Source: Gibbula magus (Eukaryota; Mollusca; Gastropoda; Trochida; Trochidae). Taken from it: a stretch of DNA of 64,000 bases. Every line of letters begins with the position of its first letter. Positions within the stretch are counted from its first letter, which is position 1. Position numbers and translations under genes: made by a program. The notes below the pieces were generated by a model. It was given only the letters and a program-made list of their open reading frames with translations, had not been told where the DNA came from and did not search any database. This document shows, one piece after another, positions 47,201-56,149 of the stretch. The stretch spans positions 25,905,457 through 25,969,456 of the forward strand of contig OW388290.1 in the NCBI GenBank assembly GCA_936450465.1. Reading direction: 5' to 3'.

Positions 47201-48847
47201 TGAATTGTTTAACAACTGCTTAAATCAGAGTAAGAGATTAATATTATAACTGCTTTAAAAGCACAGGCGCCAGACCCTAAATATACACCTACGTATATCC
47301 TCCTACCTATGTAACATATAAAGAAGGTATGACACTGCCGCCATTTTGAATCCTGGCATAGGACCGGAAATGTAAACTTGGATCAGTCTACGAATGTTAC
47401 AAGGCGTATTTGACCCAGCGAACCAGTTCCGGTCCTATGCAAGGATTCAAAATGGCGGCAGTGTCATACCTTCTTTATATGGTTCATAGGTAGGTAGATA
47501 TACGTAGGTGTATATTTAGGGTCTGGCGCCTGTGTTTAAAAGCTATGTCTACACAAGATTTCAGCATTCTAATACTTTTTGTTTTTAATAATAGTTATAA
47601 AAATAGAACTATGGGCTCTGTAGCTATCTTGCCTTGTAGTGATTGATGTTGTACACCAAACTAATTAAACCGTACTGGTTTATTGTTTTACTTGGAATGA
47701 CCAATTGTTATAAAGGGTGATAAAATCATACATTTCATGGATGCTGTATGGAAGGTTGTTAAAAAGTATCATATTTTGATATATGACATTGCGGTAACAT
47801 CTCTACAACTGTCCCTATGGAAAAAAGAAAAAAACCAACACTGAATATAGCAAGAGACAGTAAGGGAGGAAGAGAGGAAGGGAGGGAGAGGGAGAACGGG
47901 ACAGTGGGAGGGAGGGACAGAGAGAGGCTGACCAGCAGGAGTGTGGTGTGTTGCTATGGATCATCCCTAACGAGGTCTCAAAGGACCAGCTCTCCATCTG
48001 TCATGCGAGCCCTCTGTTATACAGCATTATGCAGTACCTGGCTAAAGCAAGGGTAAAAAATGAATTTTATGATAGCTCTAAAAAGTTTATTTGTCACAGG
48101 TAAAGAATGAAAATTACAGGTTTTGGTCTCCATCATACAAAAAGGATATTCTCAAAATGTTAGCGTCTTAGCAGTTATAGTTCCTGGGGTTTCAGTTTAC
48201 CACCCTGCCACGCCCGTATTTGAGAAGAGATTTTAACCAAATTAACAAACGTTAGTCTTTATGTTATAAAGATGTTATTCTGAAAATTTTGGCTTTCTGT
48301 TTCAAATGGGTTAGAGGTTTGATTTTTGATATTTTATTGGCGTTCATGATCAAATGAACAAACTTGAATCTACATTAATAAATCTGATTTTCTGAAAATA
48401 TCATTTTCCTTTGTCAACTGGTTTCGGAGAAGAGATCGTTTAAAGGTTTTAGGGAAACTGCCTGCCACACCCATATTTGAGGTAGGGGGGGGGGGGGGTG
48501 GGTGCAAGATACCTCCCAAAAACAGTTCAGCTTTAGGGGTGTAGCGGTGTACTGGAGGAGAGGTCGAAAGAGTGAAAAGTCTACGGACGACAATCGACGG
48601 ACGGACGCCAGACGACGGCCCATGCCATAAGCACATCTTGCCTTTCAGGCCTTATGAGCTAAAATTACACAACAATATACTACATAATCATCTGGTAAAG
48701 AATTTGTTGCCAGTCAGTCTACTTTTTCACAATAAAATACTGGCGAGCTAAGAGCACATGGATACTTTTATAGAGAACTAAATGTTAAAGGAGTTTTACC
48801 TGGTGGTACAGAAGACACGCACACACGATTCCAAAACTCCACATCAT
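26022..48847 (-). CDS. Secreted defensin-like / SRCR / ZP-domain protein (about 12-exon gene)
   Basis: Coding exons on the minus strand: 48847-48800, 46849-46819, 44953-44816, 43571-43439, (37870-37717), 37385-37253, 36170-35995, 35491-35356, 32603-32428, 30034-29814, 29133-28769 and 26226-26022. In order they encode a signal peptide, a micro-exon, a six-Cys beta-defensin-like domain after a Ser-Lys-Arg site, SRCR halves forming up to three SRCR domains, ZP-N, ZP-C, and a 13-residue tail ending in TAA. All junctions are phase-consistent except those around 37870-37717. SRCR domains bind ligands such as microbial surfaces in DMBT1-type proteins, and ZP domains polymerise into extracellular filaments. 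A role in mucosal immunity or egg coat is inference. No transmembrane or GPI segment follows the ZP domain. A poly(A) signal lies at 25514-25505. Splitting into two genes between 43.4 and 37.4 kb is possible, because that link is the weakest. Confidence 0.65.
26283..26644. mobile_element. TTAA-type MITE, family 1, in last intron of gene 2
   Basis: Interrupts sequence that is continuous in the paralogous intron near 54377, so it inserted after the gene duplication. The left end is slightly mutated. Confidence 0.75.
27470..28140. repeat. ~170-bp tandem repeat element with (GGAC)n end
   Basis: The phrase ACTTCAGTTAGTGGGTAATA recurs at about 27473, 27641, 27812 and 27981, each in a unit with TGCTCCGGAAACGAA. 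The array ends in GGACGGACGGACAGAC. It is a bivalve-type interspersed element in the last intron of gene 2. Confidence 0.75.
28310..28480. repeat. Interspersed element tail with TACG and GGAC tracts
   Basis: Runs of ACGTACGT and GGACGGAC, followed by a short GC-rich hairpin (CCCCGGCTCCGCG...CGGGGG). Confidence 0.55.
28681..28776. repeat. 48-bp tandem duplication over a splice donor
   Basis: Two identical 48-bp units (28681-28728, 28729-28776) each contain the donor AAAGG|GTAAGT of the ZP central exon. Use of the distal copy would add an in-frame TAA right after the first exon end. Confidence 0.9.
28769..29133 (-). CDS. ZP domain central exon (gene 2)
   Basis: 365 nt, phase 0 to 2. It reads IDGANLIYSNQLI and FRIELQCEVPR (fourth ZP-N Cys), then the linker and the ZP-C start with MFIDIDVYDDERF, TPLFVDIRM and IVLTDCTAM. 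It is about 93% identical in protein to the paralogous exon 55901-55537. A 48-bp tandem duplication covers its donor site (28681-28776). The plus-strand open frames across this exon are shadows. Confidence 0.9.
29814..30034 (-). CDS. ZP-N domain exon (gene 2)
   Basis: 221 nt, phase 1 to 0. It reads APDMTDL, VKVNCDSTAF, LLDKTCHLKK and NACGTKQQ, giving the first three conserved cysteines of the ZP-N domain (C1, C2, C3), including the typical CGT. The donor here is GTTCTC, weaker than the GTACGC donor of the paralogue at 56873. Confidence 0.88.
30490..32190. repeat. Direct repeats within intron of gene 2
   Basis: Blocks starting near 30500, 30810, 31705 and 32105 repeat the phrase GTGAACAAATC...GAGTGAATTGCTATCTT and, in the first three, a later CATGAAAGAACATTAAT. 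Parts also occur in gene 3 near 60400. Confidence 0.65.
32428..32603 (-). CDS. SRCR domain 3, C-terminal half exon
   Basis: 176 nt, exactly the length of exon 36170-35995, phase 2 to 1. It reads MKIYSGETAC, RRNTCKN, LAKCF, EKCK and LVLGC, aligning with the other SRCR C-half but with one extra cysteine. The exit base G joins CA of the ZP-N exon to give Ala. Confidence 0.75.
32610..35350. other. Intron, mostly unremarkable
   Basis: AT-rich intron between SRCR-3 half exons. A family-5 repeat copy lies at about 34850-35070. Nothing else was recognised. Confidence 0.4.
35356..35491 (-). CDS. SRCR domain 3, N-terminal half exon
   Basis: 136 nt, phase 1 to 2, acceptor TATTCAG and donor GTAGGA. It reads VPITQL, TGFINVFNNGKWMNI and EIKWFC, fitting the SRCR GxxxVxxxGxW...C core with the post-Trp Cys missing. 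It contains no long open frame of its own and was found by phase and motif. Its split Ser codon is completed by exon 32603-32428. Confidence 0.75.
35995..36170 (-). CDS. SRCR domain 2, C-terminal half exon
   Basis: 176 nt, phase 2 to 1. The split Lys codon is completed with exon 37253-37385, then YGAFISKE, GTVIMSEETC, LADC, HTMC and LQLVC, the C-half of an SRCR domain with four cysteines. The exit phase suits exon 35491-35356. Confidence 0.8.
37020..37230. repeat. Interspersed element family 6
   Basis: Shares GCCATTGG...CTCATCAGGC and GGTTCTGGAGAAG...GGACGGATGGAC with a longer copy at 59697-60330. It abuts exon 37253. Confidence 0.6.
37253..37385 (-). CDS. SRCR domain 2, N-terminal half exon
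   Basis: 133 nt, phase 1 to 2, acceptor CTGTAG and donor GTGAGA. It reads AALRWNSKEG, VPEMMYLGEWTRLC and PPMLCKRMGY, the classic GxxEVxxxGEWxxxC...CxxxGY pattern of SRCR domains with both N-half cysteines present. It joins in phase to 36170-35995. Confidence 0.85.
37717..37870 (-). CDS. Putative SRCR domain 1, C-terminal half exon (phase problem)
   Basis: Acceptor GTTTCAG and donor GTAAGG bound an open frame reading LTSKCICVSFK, YSDC and LKCEIF. This resembles the Cys-rich end of the SRCR C-halves at 36170-35995 and 32603-32428. With this acceptor the exon needs a phase-1 donor, but exon 43571-43439 ends in phase 2; a weaker acceptor at 37854 would fix that. The exit phase (2) does not match exon 37385-37253 (phase 1). 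A missed micro-exon, exon skipping or an inactivating indel could explain this. Confidence 0.4.
38343..38560. mobile_element. Truncated MITE, family 2
   Basis: Begins TTAAAGGTGCAACCATTATG like 4241-4742 and matches it for about 210 bp. The right end is absent. Confidence 0.55.
38561..40850. other. Intron sequence, no gene recognised
   Basis: AT-rich. A possible weak family-5 copy lies near 38870-39010. The short open frames show no domain signature. Confidence 0.35.
40860..41182 (-). pseudogene. Tc1-like transposase remnant
   Basis: A minus-strand frame reads RPKHGKARVI, EDRHMRTLHE and later CRCPHVWTVL, matching the helix-turn-helix region of Tc1/mariner transposases (GRPR..T..eDR.IR.LH...RPYxGP.L). 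The frame is degraded and the catalytic part is missing. Confidence 0.55.
41298..42935. mobile_element. 1.64-kb foldback transposon
   Basis: Terminal inverted repeats of almost 600 bp (41298 to about 41895, and about 42345-42935) start CAGGCCCCCCTAAGTAATTG. Flanks carry ATATA on both sides, a possible target duplication. The 450-bp centre has no transposase. It lies in an intron of gene 2. Confidence 0.8.
43439..43571 (-). CDS. SRCR domain 1, N-terminal half exon
   Basis: 133 nt, phase 1 to 2. It reads SIRLTDG, GFVQIRHKGNWIYL and ISVCKLIGL, matching the RLxxG / GxVEVxxxGxW / VVCxxLG core of SRCR domains. The usual Cys after the Trp is absent. Its length equals that of exon 37385-37253, as expected for repeated half-domain exons. 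Confidence 0.75.
43583..43880. mobile_element. Repeat family 4 copy
   Basis: Starts ACTAAACGACGTCCCATTTG and has an internal inverted ATCAAACGGGACCGAGTTTA. Similar copies are at 44300-44715 and 57885-58230. It starts about 10 bp from exon 43571. Confidence 0.6.
44300..44715. mobile_element. Repeat family 4 copy
   Basis: Longer relative of 43583-43880 with GATGTCCCGTTTGATAACAT and its inverted partner, lying directly beside the defensin-like exon. Confidence 0.6.
44816..44953 (-). CDS. Beta-defensin-like domain exon
   Basis: 138-nt symmetric exon (phase 1 in, phase 1 out) with acceptor CTCTAG and donor GTAACA. Its 45 codons hold exactly six cysteines spaced C-x6-C-x4-C-x8-C-x5-C-C, ending CCFK. 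This is the beta-defensin arrangement and close to the family range; mollusc big defensins usually have a longer third loop. The first Cys follows RLSKR, a dibasic site where a proprotein convertase could cut. The exon ends in G, and the next exon's first two bases complete Asp and run straight into an SRCR domain. The symmetric phase would allow insertion or skipping without frame change. Antimicrobial activity is not shown by sequence; a structural six-Cys module is the alternative. Confidence 0.65.
45600..46190. repeat. Bivalve-type element with (GTCT)n and ~147-bp tandem units
   Basis: Opens ATGCCCCCGAATCGGAGATT, then (GTCT)n. The block with GCAGTGGACA recurs at 45811, 45958 and 46104, giving units of about 147 bp rich in GTGACCTTGACCTTG. 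It lies in the intron between exons 2 and 3 of gene 2. Confidence 0.85.
46819..46849 (-). CDS. Defensin/SRCR/ZP gene exon 2: 31-nt micro-exon
   Basis: Acceptor CATTGCAG and donor GTAAGA bound 31 nt reading AVIGEEAPKW plus one base, phase 0 to 1. The same plan (signal exon, then a roughly 30-nt exon with phase 0 in and 1 out) is seen in the CUB gene at 7387-7354. Confidence 0.6.
47254..47540. mobile_element. Palindromic MITE
   Basis: Arms of about 110 bp containing GGCGCCAGACCCTAAATATA and CGCCATTTTGAATCCT, with TTAA at each end. Confidence 0.75.
48470..48650. repeat. Interspersed element tail with G-run and GGAC tract
   Basis: A G-run at about 48484-48499, then GGTCGAAAGAGTGAAAAGTC and GGACGGACG, similar to other (GGAC)n-ended elements in the window. 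Confidence 0.6.
48800..48847 (-). CDS. Defensin/SRCR/ZP gene exon 1: signal peptide
   Basis: Starts ATGATG at 48847 and ends at donor GTAAAA after 16 codons, phase 0. It encodes MMWSFGIVCACLLYHQ, a hydrophobic leader that joins AVIGEEAPKW of the next exon, giving a plausible signal-peptidase site after AVIG. An A/T-rich CATATATG block lies about 150 bp upstream (near 49000) and could be a TATA element. The exon is supported by splice signal and signal-peptide logic only. Confidence 0.55.
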
Positions 48848-49063
48848 GAACTTCTGATGCCACGATACCTAATAGCGATGCGTTACATCACTGTGGTATG
48901 CTTCGATTCGACACAGTATCGGAATTTAACTGCACTGACAACCTTAAGTCCCGACGGAATGTAATGCGAAAATAAACTCATAGGTTTAAAAGCATTGGCA
49001 TATATGTTTGTAATTAGTTTTTTTCTTTAATAGTTCTGATCTTTGTTGCACGAACCTCTGTTC

Positions 49064-51825
49064 TACGAAAGCCCAGAGGGCCCAAAATGGTATTTTCATT
49101 TTTCTTTTTATAAACTGGTAACTACAACTAATTTCTGGTAATTACCATTGTTTCTGGTAATTACCACTTTTTAAAGCCATGAGGGTTCACAATGGTATTT
49201 TGATTTTTCTATTTATAACTGGTAATTACCACTTTTTTCCTGACAATTACCACTATCAATGTTATGGCACGTATACGGTATTTACGGCCTAGACCATATG
49301 CTTCGACAACACCAATCTTTTTTTATAATGATTACTTCAATATAAATGAGTCTTTTAGTGTTGTAACTGTAACTGGACCAATACGAAAATAATTAACTAA
49401 TAACATTATATTACCATTTTTAAAACTGGTTATTACCACTTTAAAATCTGGGAATTACCACTTTTGAAATTGGTAATAACCACTTTTGAAACTTGTTATG
49501 ACCACTTTTGTGTGTATATATACAGCAACCATTTTGGAAAGAGACAGGGCCTATATGGAATCTGACACACAATTTTGGGAATTCTTAGTTTTGAAAGAAG
49601 ATGATGAAAACGTTGCAGCAACCCACAGTTGATTAAACTTTGACTCTATCTTTGAGTATAATGTATGATTCGTTATCGTTCAGTTTCAATCTTTGAATAC
49701 TTTTAATAAAACATACTCTTTTTCAAGTGTTGTTAGGCTTATTACATTCGTTTTGTTATTCGCAGACATGCATTAAACACACCTCATGTAGATTATAAGG
49801 ATTTGTAAAACGTTTTAAATAAAACTTTTAATAAACATACTCTTTATCAAGTGTTGTTGTTAGGCTTATTACATTCGTTTTGTTATTCGCAGACATGCAT
49901 TAAACACACCTCATGTAGATTATAAGGATTTGTAAAACTTTTTTTTTCATCATGGAACGCCCATTCCAAACCTCTCCCTCTCCACTCCAGTCCGCTCCAC
50001 TTATCTCCACTACACATCCCTCCACTCCAACGCTCTCCTCTCTTCTCCACTCACTCCTCTCCAATCCATTCAAAGCCTCCACTCCACACATCCTCACTTC
50101 ACTCCACTCTGATCCTCTCTTCTATACTCACTCCTCTCCAATCCACTCATTGCATTCCACTCGTCTCAACTCAACTCCGGTCAACTCACTCATTCCGCTC
50201 CTCTGATATATTATCTTTTAATTCAATATGGTAACTACTTTAAAAATGGGGTTGGGTGGGGGTAGTAGATAGAGAAGGGTGGTTGTGGGAGGAAAGGGGC
50301 AGATATGAAAGGAGAAAAGGGGGTAGTTAAAGAGTTGGTAAGGAGAGAAAGGGTATGAGTGAGAGGGTAGTGAATGAGAGGATATAGAGAGAAGAGGTTA
50401 GTGAATGAGAGGATATGGGGAGAAGAGGTTAGTGAATGATAGGGTATGGAGAGAAGAGGGTAGTGGAAGAGAGGATATGGAGAGAAGAGGGTAGTTGGAG
50501 AGAGGGTATGGAGAGAAGAGGGTAGTGAAAGAGAGGGTATGGAGAGAAGAGGGTAGTGGAAGAGAGGATATGGAGAGAAGAGGGTAGTTGAAGACAGGGT
50601 ATGGCGCGAAGAGGGTAGTTGAAGAGAGGATATGGAGAGAAGAGGGTAGTGAAAGAGAAGGTATGGAGAGAAGAGGGTATGGAGAGAAGAGGGTAGTGAA
50701 AGAGAAGGTATGGAGAGAAGGGGGTATGGAGAGAAGAGGGTAGTGGACGAGAGATATGGAGAGAAGAGGGTAGTTGAAGACAGGGTATGGATAGAAGAGA
50801 GTATGGAGAGAAGAGGGTAGTGGAAGAGAGGATATGGAGAGAGGAGGGTAGTTGAAGAGAGGATATGGAGAGAAGAGGGTAGTGAAAGAGAGGGTATGGA
50901 GAGAAGAGGGTAGTGAAAGAGAGGGTATGGAGAGAAGAGGGTAGTGAAAGAGAGGGTATGGAGAGAAGAGGGTAGTGGAAGAGAGGATATGGAGAGAAGA
51001 GGGTAGTTGAAGAGAGGATATGGAGAGAAGAGGGTAGTTGAAGAGAGGATATGGAGAGAAGAGGGTAGTGAAAGAGAGGGTATGGAGAGAAGAGGGTAGT
51101 GAAAGAGAGGGTATGGAGAGAAGAGGGTAGTGAAAGAGAGGGTATGGAGAGAAGAGGGTAGTTGAAGACAGGGTATGGAGAGAAGAGAGTAGTGCAAGAG
51201 AGTATGGCGCGAAGATGGTAGTGCAAGAGAGAGTATGGCGCGAAGAGGATAGTGCAAGAGAGGATATGGAGAGAGGAGGGTAGTGAAAGAGAGGGTATGG
51301 AGAGAAGAGGGTAGTGAAAGAGAGGGTATGGAGAGAAGAGGGTAGTTGAAGACAGGGTATGGAGAGAAGAGGGTAGTGAAAGAGAGGGTATGGAGAGAAG
51401 AGGGTAGTGAAAGAGAGGGTATGGAGCGAAGAAGGTAGTGCAAGAGAGAGTATGGAGCGAAGAAGGTAGTGCAAGAGAGAGTATGGCGCGAAGAGGATAG
51501 TGAAAGAGATGGCATGAAGAGAAGAGTTAATTAAGAGGAGGGAAGGAAGATTTAATCAAGCCTTTATGTTTCTTCTTGGATAACATCCTGACTCCTTAGA
51601 AACAATAAGAAGTTCTCTAACCAAATTAGAAATAATTACTCCGGTGTACTTAAAACTGGCCATTACCAGTTTCAAAAGTGGTAATTATCTGGTTCCAAAA
51701 TGGTAATTACCAGTTTCAAAAGTAGTAATTATCAGAAACAAGAGATGATTACCAGGGAAAAGTGGTAATTACCAGGTTTTAAAAAGAAAAATCAAATACC
51801 ATTTTGGGCCCTCTGGGCTTTCGTA
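49064..51825. mobile_element. 2.76-kb inverted-repeat element carrying a minisatellite
   Basis: Ends TACGAAAGCCCAGAGGGCCC and its reverse complement, with subterminal repeats of TGGTAATTACCACTTTT on both sides. Inside are an 85-bp direct repeat (about 49735-49820 and 49853-49940), a pyrimidine-rich block (49955-50205) and the purine minisatellite. There is no transposase. It starts about 215 bp upstream of the gene 2 start codon. Confidence 0.75.
50340..51530. repeat. 31-bp purine-rich minisatellite
   Basis: About 38 copies of GGTATGGAGAGAAGAGGGTA plus 11 more bases. Because 31 is not a multiple of 3, all three minus frames stay open and give Leu/Ser/Pro-rich shadows up to 426 codons. Confidence 0.95.
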
Positions 51826-51829
51826 CTAA

Positions 51830-53070
51830 CCTGACGCCTTTGAGGTTTGACATATAATGGAAACAACGCCCATGTGTACCGATCGGTTGGTTCTCACATT
51901 ACTTCTTGAATGTCCATAATACCAACAATGTCAAATGAGGTTCAGTCTAAGCTGGGAAAGAACAATGTCCCTGGTTCACACAGTCAACTTGATATATATT
52001 TGTTTTCATCACGCACATATTGTTTCTATTTTGTGAATAAATGAATTTAATGAGAATCTCCGTCCAATGAATTCATCGACAGTCATATATTGATAACTGA
52101 AAGTAACATAGCCACCTAACTCATTCGAGTTATCATTATTTTACTATTTTCAATGAAAATATATCTTATAAAACACACACTATGTACTATTATCTATTCC
52201 TTCTCAGAAATAATCAATTTTACAAACTCTCCATGTGAAAACTTAAAATCACTGAAAATAATGTATAAGTATATGTAACATCAAAGATTTGAATATTCGA
52301 CTCTGTTTGAAATTATCACAATGGAAGTGTGTCAAACTTTGCAGATCTATACGTGGCTATATTTCAATTAATTTCAACATTAAAGTGTTAGATACCTTCA
52401 AAAATGAGCAATAGCATTCAGTTAAAATAGATAAAGAATATTACCCAAGTGAAGTCTAATATAACATATATTAATACAATTTAACAATTTACACATATCA
52501 CTGGCTTGCAAAGTATTTTCCCCAAACAGTGTTGATATACTTGATATCAGAAGACACTAGTGTGATGTTATTTTTATCACCCAAAATTCTTTTGTATTAT
52601 TTTCGATGAATAATATACATAATATCTATGCAGTGTAATTTATGGTCAATGTGTTATTATAAAGGATCAAGGCGAAATGTACAAACATCAATATCCATGC
52701 ATGTAACAAAAAACATAATTCTGACACGTTTGGCTTCATGTGCACATTGATTCATAGAAAATAAGTTTAAAGATTTCAGTGATAATGCTTTTGGAAGTAC
52801 AGCCTTTGTGGCATGTGATATGCCTTGCTATGTTAACAGTTCAAAGACGGACTGACATTAAAACACATGCCATGCCTTCCGTCCTTAGAACCCTGGTAAG
52901 TAGAACATACGCATGTTACTTTAATTGCATCACAGATGATGGCATCGCGGTGTAATACATGTCACTGTATTTGTGATACTGGTTATACTGAGTGTAAGTA
53001 ATAATGCCACTTTTCTCATCGCAACAGCCCCAGTGACAGAAACAGAAAAACACAAGAACATGATTGAGTG
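51830..53070. other. Intergenic between genes 3 and 2
   Basis: AT-rich with no recognised exon or repeat, apart from the start of the gene 3 3' UTR region at its right edge. Confidence 0.35.
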
Positions 53071-53077
53071 GGGACAG

Positions 53078-53083
53078 TTTTAT
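53078..53083 (-). promoter_or_regulatory. Poly(A) signal of gene 3
   Basis: AATAAA on the minus strand, about 610 bp after the stop, in a 3' UTR homologous to that of gene 2. Confidence 0.5.
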
Positions 53084-53692
53084 TCACTTTAAAAATAGCT
53101 CCACCATTTACAGACTCAACTACAAAAATTCCACACAACTTTATGGGGAATTATTGGGAAGCGTTATAAAGTACCAAGGTTTAGGGAACTTATAATATAT
53201 AATCTCAAATGAGACCTGTCATTGACCATAGATGATAAAGGACGTTTAAATCGACACTCAGTCTGGTCAAATGCATGCTGAAAAATATCTATAATACGAA
53301 TCCGATGAAACATATCCCTATCCACTCTTTGCTTTGCATATTTTAATCCGATGTAAATGCTTACACCATGTGGCATCGATCAACCAACCCACGAGTTAAG
53401 ACCTGTCAAAAAAAATGAAGTAATCTGATGGTATTGTGAAGTATTTGCTTATCATAGAAGACATTTAAGTGTGGTGTATTGGTGTGGTATTAAGATTCCT
53501 AATGTTGGCTTTCAAGCTACGAATTCCAGGTAAAAAAATCCAGATTTTATCACCCATGAATTACATTTCGTCAACAATTGCCATTCTCTCTTAGAATTAT
53601 TATTGACCTCAACTTTACTAAAGGCAATTGAGAGATCAGGATACAGTGATAAAAGACAAAAAGTAAGACTCAAATTCTGACGATACATTACT

Positions 53693-53897
53693 TTAATTTG
53701 GACTGAGAAGAATTTGATTGACTTTGGGACATGTTGGTTTTAAACAAGTCTTGTCTTTCTGCAGGCTGCTGCAGACTTTGACATGACACTTGAGATGTAT
53801 GGTTTTTAGGTTTGTCAGCGCACTGTCACACTGCAAACTGAACCGAATACTATTCTTCTTCCACCCAACGTACTTCGAGTTTGATGAGGCGGGACAT
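53693..53897 (-). CDS. Gene 3 ZP-C terminal exon with stop
   Basis: 205 nt, phase 2 in. The first 50 or so residues match gene 2 closely, including LKCHVKVC, but the tail differs (CPKVNQILLSPN then TAA). There is no anchor sequence. Confidence 0.85.
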
Positions 53898-56077
53898 CTG
53901 AAATAGACAGATAACTTTATGGTTAGGACAGTCCTTTTTATTATATGACGAGCAATGAAATACTGGGATTTATCAGTGAAATAAACTGTCTATCAAGCTA
54001 CAGTGAAAATAACTTATATTTTCACTGCGAACGGTGACTGATATAATTTGACGTCATAAAACAATGGTCTCGCGCGACAATTTGGCTTATGACGTCACAG
54101 TGTTACTGTGGTGACGGGCTGTTCCTTGCGGCCGCTTGGCGTGAAAACGACGCTTTTCGGACGTAATTACATGGATAATATCATATAATAAATAGAATAT
54201 CCGTCAATTCTTGACAAATACCATGTTAATCTCATCTCGTGAGGTAGAAAAGTTATATATTTTCACTCGTGGCTGCGCCACTCGTGAAAATATAACCTTT
54301 CTACCTCACTCGATGAGATAAACATGGTATTATTCAAGAAAAGACAGATATCCTCTATGTATTAAAGTAAGAACTTGAAAATAGCATGTCATCGACGATC
54401 AGAAAAAACATGTATTACTTTCTTAGCATTCGTTAAACTATAGAGTGAAATAACATTGCTCACTGAAACACAAACCCAAAAAGTGATGTTTCAGGATTAT
54501 TTGCTTATGCTTCTTGCCGAAAGGAAAACATTTGATTAAATTGGTTTGAAGAAGGGGTTAACAGTTAAGTTGAAATAATTATCCTATATTACATACTTAC
54601 CAAATACATATAATAGACATAAGACGTAACTAAAAGTTTGTGTAGAGTTGGCATGAGAATGTGTTGTTTCATAGAAATTCCCTTATATATTTAGGAACAA
54701 TTTGCCTTCAAAATATATTTATTTTTAAATGAATATATTGTAGTGATGTTAATAACTCTCAAGATTTATAATTTTCACTGACCGAGACTAAAAAGATTTT
54801 CGGTTCGAGTCAATAGTGTCAATGTCAAGGAAAGAGATAAACAGTAACTTAATGGAAAGGAGGACTCTAGAAAAATACATATGAGTATTTTAAAAAAGAA
54901 TAAGTCTTTTCGTGAGTATAAAGAAGTTTGTTAAGTTTGTGAACTAAAATGAAAGCTTATTATTAGCTATAAAGCTGCCTCGTTGCAGACCGACAAGCCA
55001 TCTGCATCACTGGACGTTAGTGTGATAATGACTTTGTTAGTGTGATAATGACTTTTTCGGCGAGTGAACTATTGGTTTACAATTCTTAACTTGACATCAG
55101 GTTTGTAAAAGCATGGAGAGCTGATCTCATGACGATGTACTGGCACATATTTATCGATATCATGTTGACTATTTGACAATATATACACCTGAATAACAAT
55201 ATAAATGGGTTGACAATCAGTTGTCTATATGACATCTTCCATATTGGTATCAGTCACTGTCAGAATTGTTCCAAATTGAAATCTATCAATTAATAGTGAA
55301 TCCTGCTCCTTCAGGGTATTTATATCCGCAAGGCTATATAGCTACTAAATCCCCTGTTCGTGTGAGCAGCTTTCGCTTCGTATCGGAATATTGACACTAC
55401 CTGGACGAGGCAAAATAATTTAGACAAACAGGGGATAAATAACCTGATGTAGCAGTATGTTGACAGTGCAAAACAAACTCCACCATGTCACGTTTCGGAT
55501 CCGTCATTAATCTGACAAGGTCGTAATAATACATACCCTTTACTGATGACAGCTACCTTTTGGCCCGTGTTGGCCACAGACATGGCAGTACAATCGATCA
55601 GGACAATGGAGAGGGTTGGGTCGGTCGACTTCATCCTTATGTCAACAAACAGAGGGGTCTTGCGGGGCACAGTGATTGGGTGGGAGGTGATCAGACTCTT
55701 GAATCTTTCGTCATCATACACATCTATATCAATGAACATGTTGCCCTTTCCTGTCATCACGACATGCGAGTTCTTCACAAAAGCGATCTTCTCCTTGACT
55801 GAAACAACCCGTGGGACCAAGCACTGGAGTTCAATCCGGAAGGTTTGTTTAGAATTCGCATGAATAAGTTGATTGGAATACATCAAGTTTGCACCATCAA
55901 TCTGTGGAGGAAAGGAAGACATCGTGATGCATATCGAGTAACTTTAAACCACATATGTGCAGCTAATCCATTGACAACTAACAAACATAATCATGTTAAC
56001 GTTCTAGAAAAGAAATAGCTTTAACTGTTTGATTATGTTAACAATGAAATACCCATTAACTGATTTACAACGGCAAG

Positions 56078-56149
<72 letters not shown>

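Noticed and set aside
47817..48056. 79-codon Arg/Glu-rich plus-strand frame
   Set aside because: It covers a GA-rich low-complexity stretch within an intron of gene 2 and shows no domain.
50235..51515. 426-codon Leu/Ser/Pro-rich minus-strand reading frame, with two overlapping frames
   Set aside because: It is a translation of the 31-bp minisatellite; all three frames stay open because the unit has no stop.
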